Program-made: the position numbers and the translations under genes
Part shown: positions 5,667-7,695 of the stretch, piece by piece
How the letters are laid out: each line of letters starts with the position of its first letter
How positions within the stretch are numbered: position 1 is the first letter of the stretch
Source: Chloroflexi bacterium UBA6265
GTDB taxonomy: Bacteria > Chloroflexota > Chloroflexia > Thermomicrobiales > UBA6265
Direction of reading: 5' to 3'
DNA: 7,695 bases
NCBI GenBank assembly: GCA_002440805.1
Contig: DJVD01000074.1
Span: 7,529-15,223, forward strand
Notes under the pieces: model-generated
Told to the model about the DNA's origin: nothing
Database searches by the model: none
The model's input: the letters and a program-made list of their open reading frames with translations, nothing else

Positions 5667-7695
5667 ATGGCACACGGCATTTACATCACTTCCGCCGAAG
5701 GACATACCGGCAAATCGATGGTCGCGCTCGGCCTGTTGAGTATGCTGGCCACTGCCGGCGTGAACGTTGGTATTTTCCGCCCGGTAGCCAAACTCGATTC
5801 CGAACCGGAACCACTCCTGGAACGCCTGATGCGAGAAGTGGGAATCGACGACGCCGTTGAGGACTGCATGGGGGTGTCGTACGAGGACGTGCATAGCGAT
5901 CCCGACGGCTCACTGCGGGAAATCATGACCAAATACAAGGCGCTGGAGCCGAAGCATGAAGTCATGGTAATCCTGGGATCGGACTATACCGATGTCTCTA
6001 CGCCTACCGAGCTGGCGTACAACGCACGCATTGCAGCCAATCTCGCAACACCCGTTTTGCTGGCAGTAGGCGGCAGGAACACCGACCAAACAACGCTGAG
6101 TAACAGCCAGTTCCTGGGTGCCGATCCTCGTACCGCCGAGCAGGTACGGCAGGTTGCCGAGGTGGCCATTGCCGAACTGAAGGCCGAACATGCCCAACTT
6201 GTGGGTGTGATCATTAACCGCGCCGAATCTGCTTCGGACATCTATGCCGAGGCGCTACGCGCCAATGGCCTCCTCCCCGCGTCGACGCCGGTGTGGGTCA
6301 TTCCCGAAGATCCTCGCCTGGTGGCGCCCACCGTCGGCGATTTGATGGAATCGTTGGACGGCCAAATGCTTTATGGCACGCAAGAACACCTGGAGAACTA
6401 CGTCCTCGCGTACATTGTTGCCGGCATGGGAATGGAACGGGTGCTTGAACGCCTGCTTGAGGGCGGGGTGATCGTTGTCCCTTCGGATCGCTCGGAAGTG
6501 TTGGTAAGTGTGCTGGTAGCCCAGCAAAGCGATACATTCCCGAACCTGGCGGGCGTAATCCTCAATGGCGGCTTCGGGCTGCACCCCATTATTCAGAAAC
6601 TCATTGAAGGTGTAGAGATTGATCTCCCCATTGTGAATGTTCCCCAGAACACGTTCCAGACGGTACTGGGCATTACCCGTACTCGCGCCGGATTTGCCGA
6701 CGCGCCGCCGAAGAAAATCGCCCTCGGCCGCGAGACATTTGCAAAGCATGTCAGTCGCGATGAAGTGCTCGGCATGTTTGAATCGGCCCGAACCGATATC
6801 GTAACGCCGCTGATGTTTGAACACATGCTGATGCAGCGTGCCAGCGCGAATCCAAAACATATCGTGCTCCCGGAGGGAGATGACGATCGCATTCTCCAGG
6901 CGGCGGCAACCATATTGAAGCGTGGTGCAGCCAGCATCACTATTCTCGGCGAACCCGATCAGATCAGGGAACAGGCAGCAGCCATCGGCGCCGATCTGTC
7001 GGGCGCACAGTTGATCAGTCCGCATGACCCGGAATTGGTTGAGAAATTTGCCCAAGAGTATGCGGCCTTGCGTGCCCACAAGGGCATGACCCTGGAGAAA
7101 GCCCGTGAGATCGTTCAGGATGTGTCCTACTTCGGCACAATGATGGTGAAGATGGGCATGGCGGATGGCATGGTCAGCGGCGCTGCCCATACCACCGCCC
7201 ACACGATCAAGCCCAGTTTCGAAGTGATCAAAACCACCCCGGATGTCAGCATTGTGAGCAGCGTGTTCCTGATGGCATTGGCTGATCGGGTGCTCGTATA
7301 TGGCGATTGTGCTGTGAACCCGAATCCTACTGCTGAACAGTTGGCCGATATCGCAATTTCATCGGCAAAATCTGCCAAGCAGTTCGGCATCGAACCGCGT
7401 ATTGCCATGCTCAGTTACAGCACGGGAACTTCGGGCACGGGCGACGACGTGGAACGGGTGCGTACCGCCACAGAGTTGGTGCGTGTGCGGGCCCCACACC
7501 TGCTGGTGGAAGGTCCGATCCAATACGACGCTGCCGCTGATGCCAGCGTGGCCAAGAGTAAAATGCCAAACTCGGCGGTGGCGGGCCAGGCGACCGTATT
7601 TATCTTCCCGGACCTAAACACCGGCAATAACACCTACAAGGCGGTTCAGCGATCGGCGGGAGCGGTAGCGATCGGACCGGTCTTGCAGGGGCTGA
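5667..7695 (+). CDS. pta: Phosphate acetyltransferase (long, three-domain form), C-terminus off window
   Basis: The frame is open from the ATG to the right edge, giving 676 visible residues. The long Pta family is about 690-715 aa, so only some 20-40 residues are missing. The enzyme interconverts acetyl-CoA plus phosphate and acetyl phosphate plus CoA, normally with acetate kinase. Residues 1 to about 215 are a P-loop (dethiobiotin-synthase-like) domain with GHTGKS at 12-17. About 225-340 is a DRTGG-type regulatory domain with GGVIVVPSDRSEV. From about 385 is the PTA_PTB catalytic domain: VLPEGDDDRIL near 400-410, YFGTMMVKMGMADGMVSGAA from 488, SSVFLMAL from 531, YGDCAVNPNPT from 545, SYSTGTSGTG from 583, PIQYDAA from 617, and DLNTGNNTYK from 649. 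AAGGAG precedes the start. It is read divergently from the carboxylase operon. Acetate kinase is not in the window and may lie downstream. In E. coli the N-terminal domains mediate allosteric control, and similar regulation is inferred here. Confidence 0.95.
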   Translation, partial: MAHGIYITSAEGHTGKSMVALGLLSMLATAGVNVGIFRPVAKLDSEPEPLLERLMREVGIDDAVEDCMGVSYEDVHSDPDGSLREIMTKYKALEPKHEVMVILGSDYTDVSTPTELAYNARIAANLATPVLLAVGGRNTDQTTLSNSQFLGADPRTAEQVRQVAEVAIAELKAEHAQLVGVIINRAESASDIYAEALRANGLLPASTPVWVIPEDPRLVAPTVGDLMESLDGQMLYGTQEHLENYVLAYIVAGMGMERVLERLLEGGVIVVPSDRSEVLVSVLVAQQSDTFPNLAGVILNGGFGLHPIIQKLIEGVEIDLPIVNVPQNTFQTVLGITRTRAGFADAPPKKIALGRETFAKHVSRDEVLGMFESARTDIVTPLMFEHMLMQRASANPKHIVLPEGDDDRILQAAATILKRGAASITILGEPDQIREQAAAIGADLSGAQLISPHDPELVEKFAQEYAALRAHKGMTLEKAREIVQDVSYFGTMMVKMGMADGMVSGAAHTTAHTIKPSFEVIKTTPDVSIVSSVFLMALADRVLVYGDCAVNPNPTAEQLADIAISSAKSAKQFGIEPRIAMLSYSTGTSGTGDDVERVRTATELVRVRAPHLLVEGPIQYDAAADASVAKSKMPNSAVAGQATVFIFPDLNTGNNTYKAVQRSAGAVAIGPVLQGL

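Noticed and set aside
6255..7202. 315-codon open frame on the minus strand inside pta
   Set aside because: It is antisense to clear pta catalytic motifs and has a His/Arg/Cys-rich composition typical of shadow frames.
1..7695. Mobile element, CRISPR array, tRNA, phage or toxin-antitoxin content
   Set aside because: No transposase, integrase, spaced repeats, tRNA-like folds or terminal repeats are apparent, and all long frames belong to metabolic families.

Overview
The window looks like ordinary bacterial chromosome: moderately high GC, AAGGAG/GGAGG ribosome binding sites, tightly packed genes and no mobile elements, tRNA, rRNA or CRISPR. The acyl-CoA carboxylase beta subunit followed by a tiny epsilon-like protein, the long three-domain phosphotransacetylase, and the ArsN1-type acetyltransferase joined to a DUF402 domain suggest an Actinobacteria-like or Chloroflexota (Thermomicrobia-like) organism. 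That assignment is an inference from gene content; no phylogenetic marker is present.

Layout. Two transcription units diverge from a 167-bp intergenic region (5500-5666). Leftward (minus strand) runs a compact five-gene string: carboxyltransferase beta subunit (5499-3946), a 64-aa epsilon-like subunit (3949-3755), a gamma-glutamyltransferase-family Ntn hydrolase (3758-2124), phosphomannomutase/phosphoglucomutase (2062-686) and a GNAT acetyltransferase-DUF402 fusion (686 to beyond the left edge). Three of its four junctions overlap (ATGA, ATGA, TAATG). The only gap is 61 nt, so the string is probably one operon. Rightward runs phosphate acetyltransferase (pta, 5667 to beyond the right edge). 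The two edge genes are open at the window boundary and easy to miss.

How the genes fit together. The carboxylase beta and epsilon pieces would work with a biotinylated alpha subunit encoded elsewhere to carboxylate a short-chain acyl-CoA. Pta interconverts acetyl-CoA and acetyl phosphate, so the two divergent units both act on the acyl-CoA pool. Pmm/Pgm makes mannose-1-P or glucose-1-P for nucleotide sugars. The GGT-like enzyme and the GNAT-DUF402 fusion have uncertain substrates and are the least explained part of the window.

No clearly novel system is visible. The best second-look items are the GNAT-DUF402 fusion, the epsilon-like gene wedged by double ATGA overlaps between the carboxylase and a GGT homologue, the Val at the carboxylase specificity position, the altered substrate-binding residues of the GGT homologue, and a 22-bp dyad in the pta leader.
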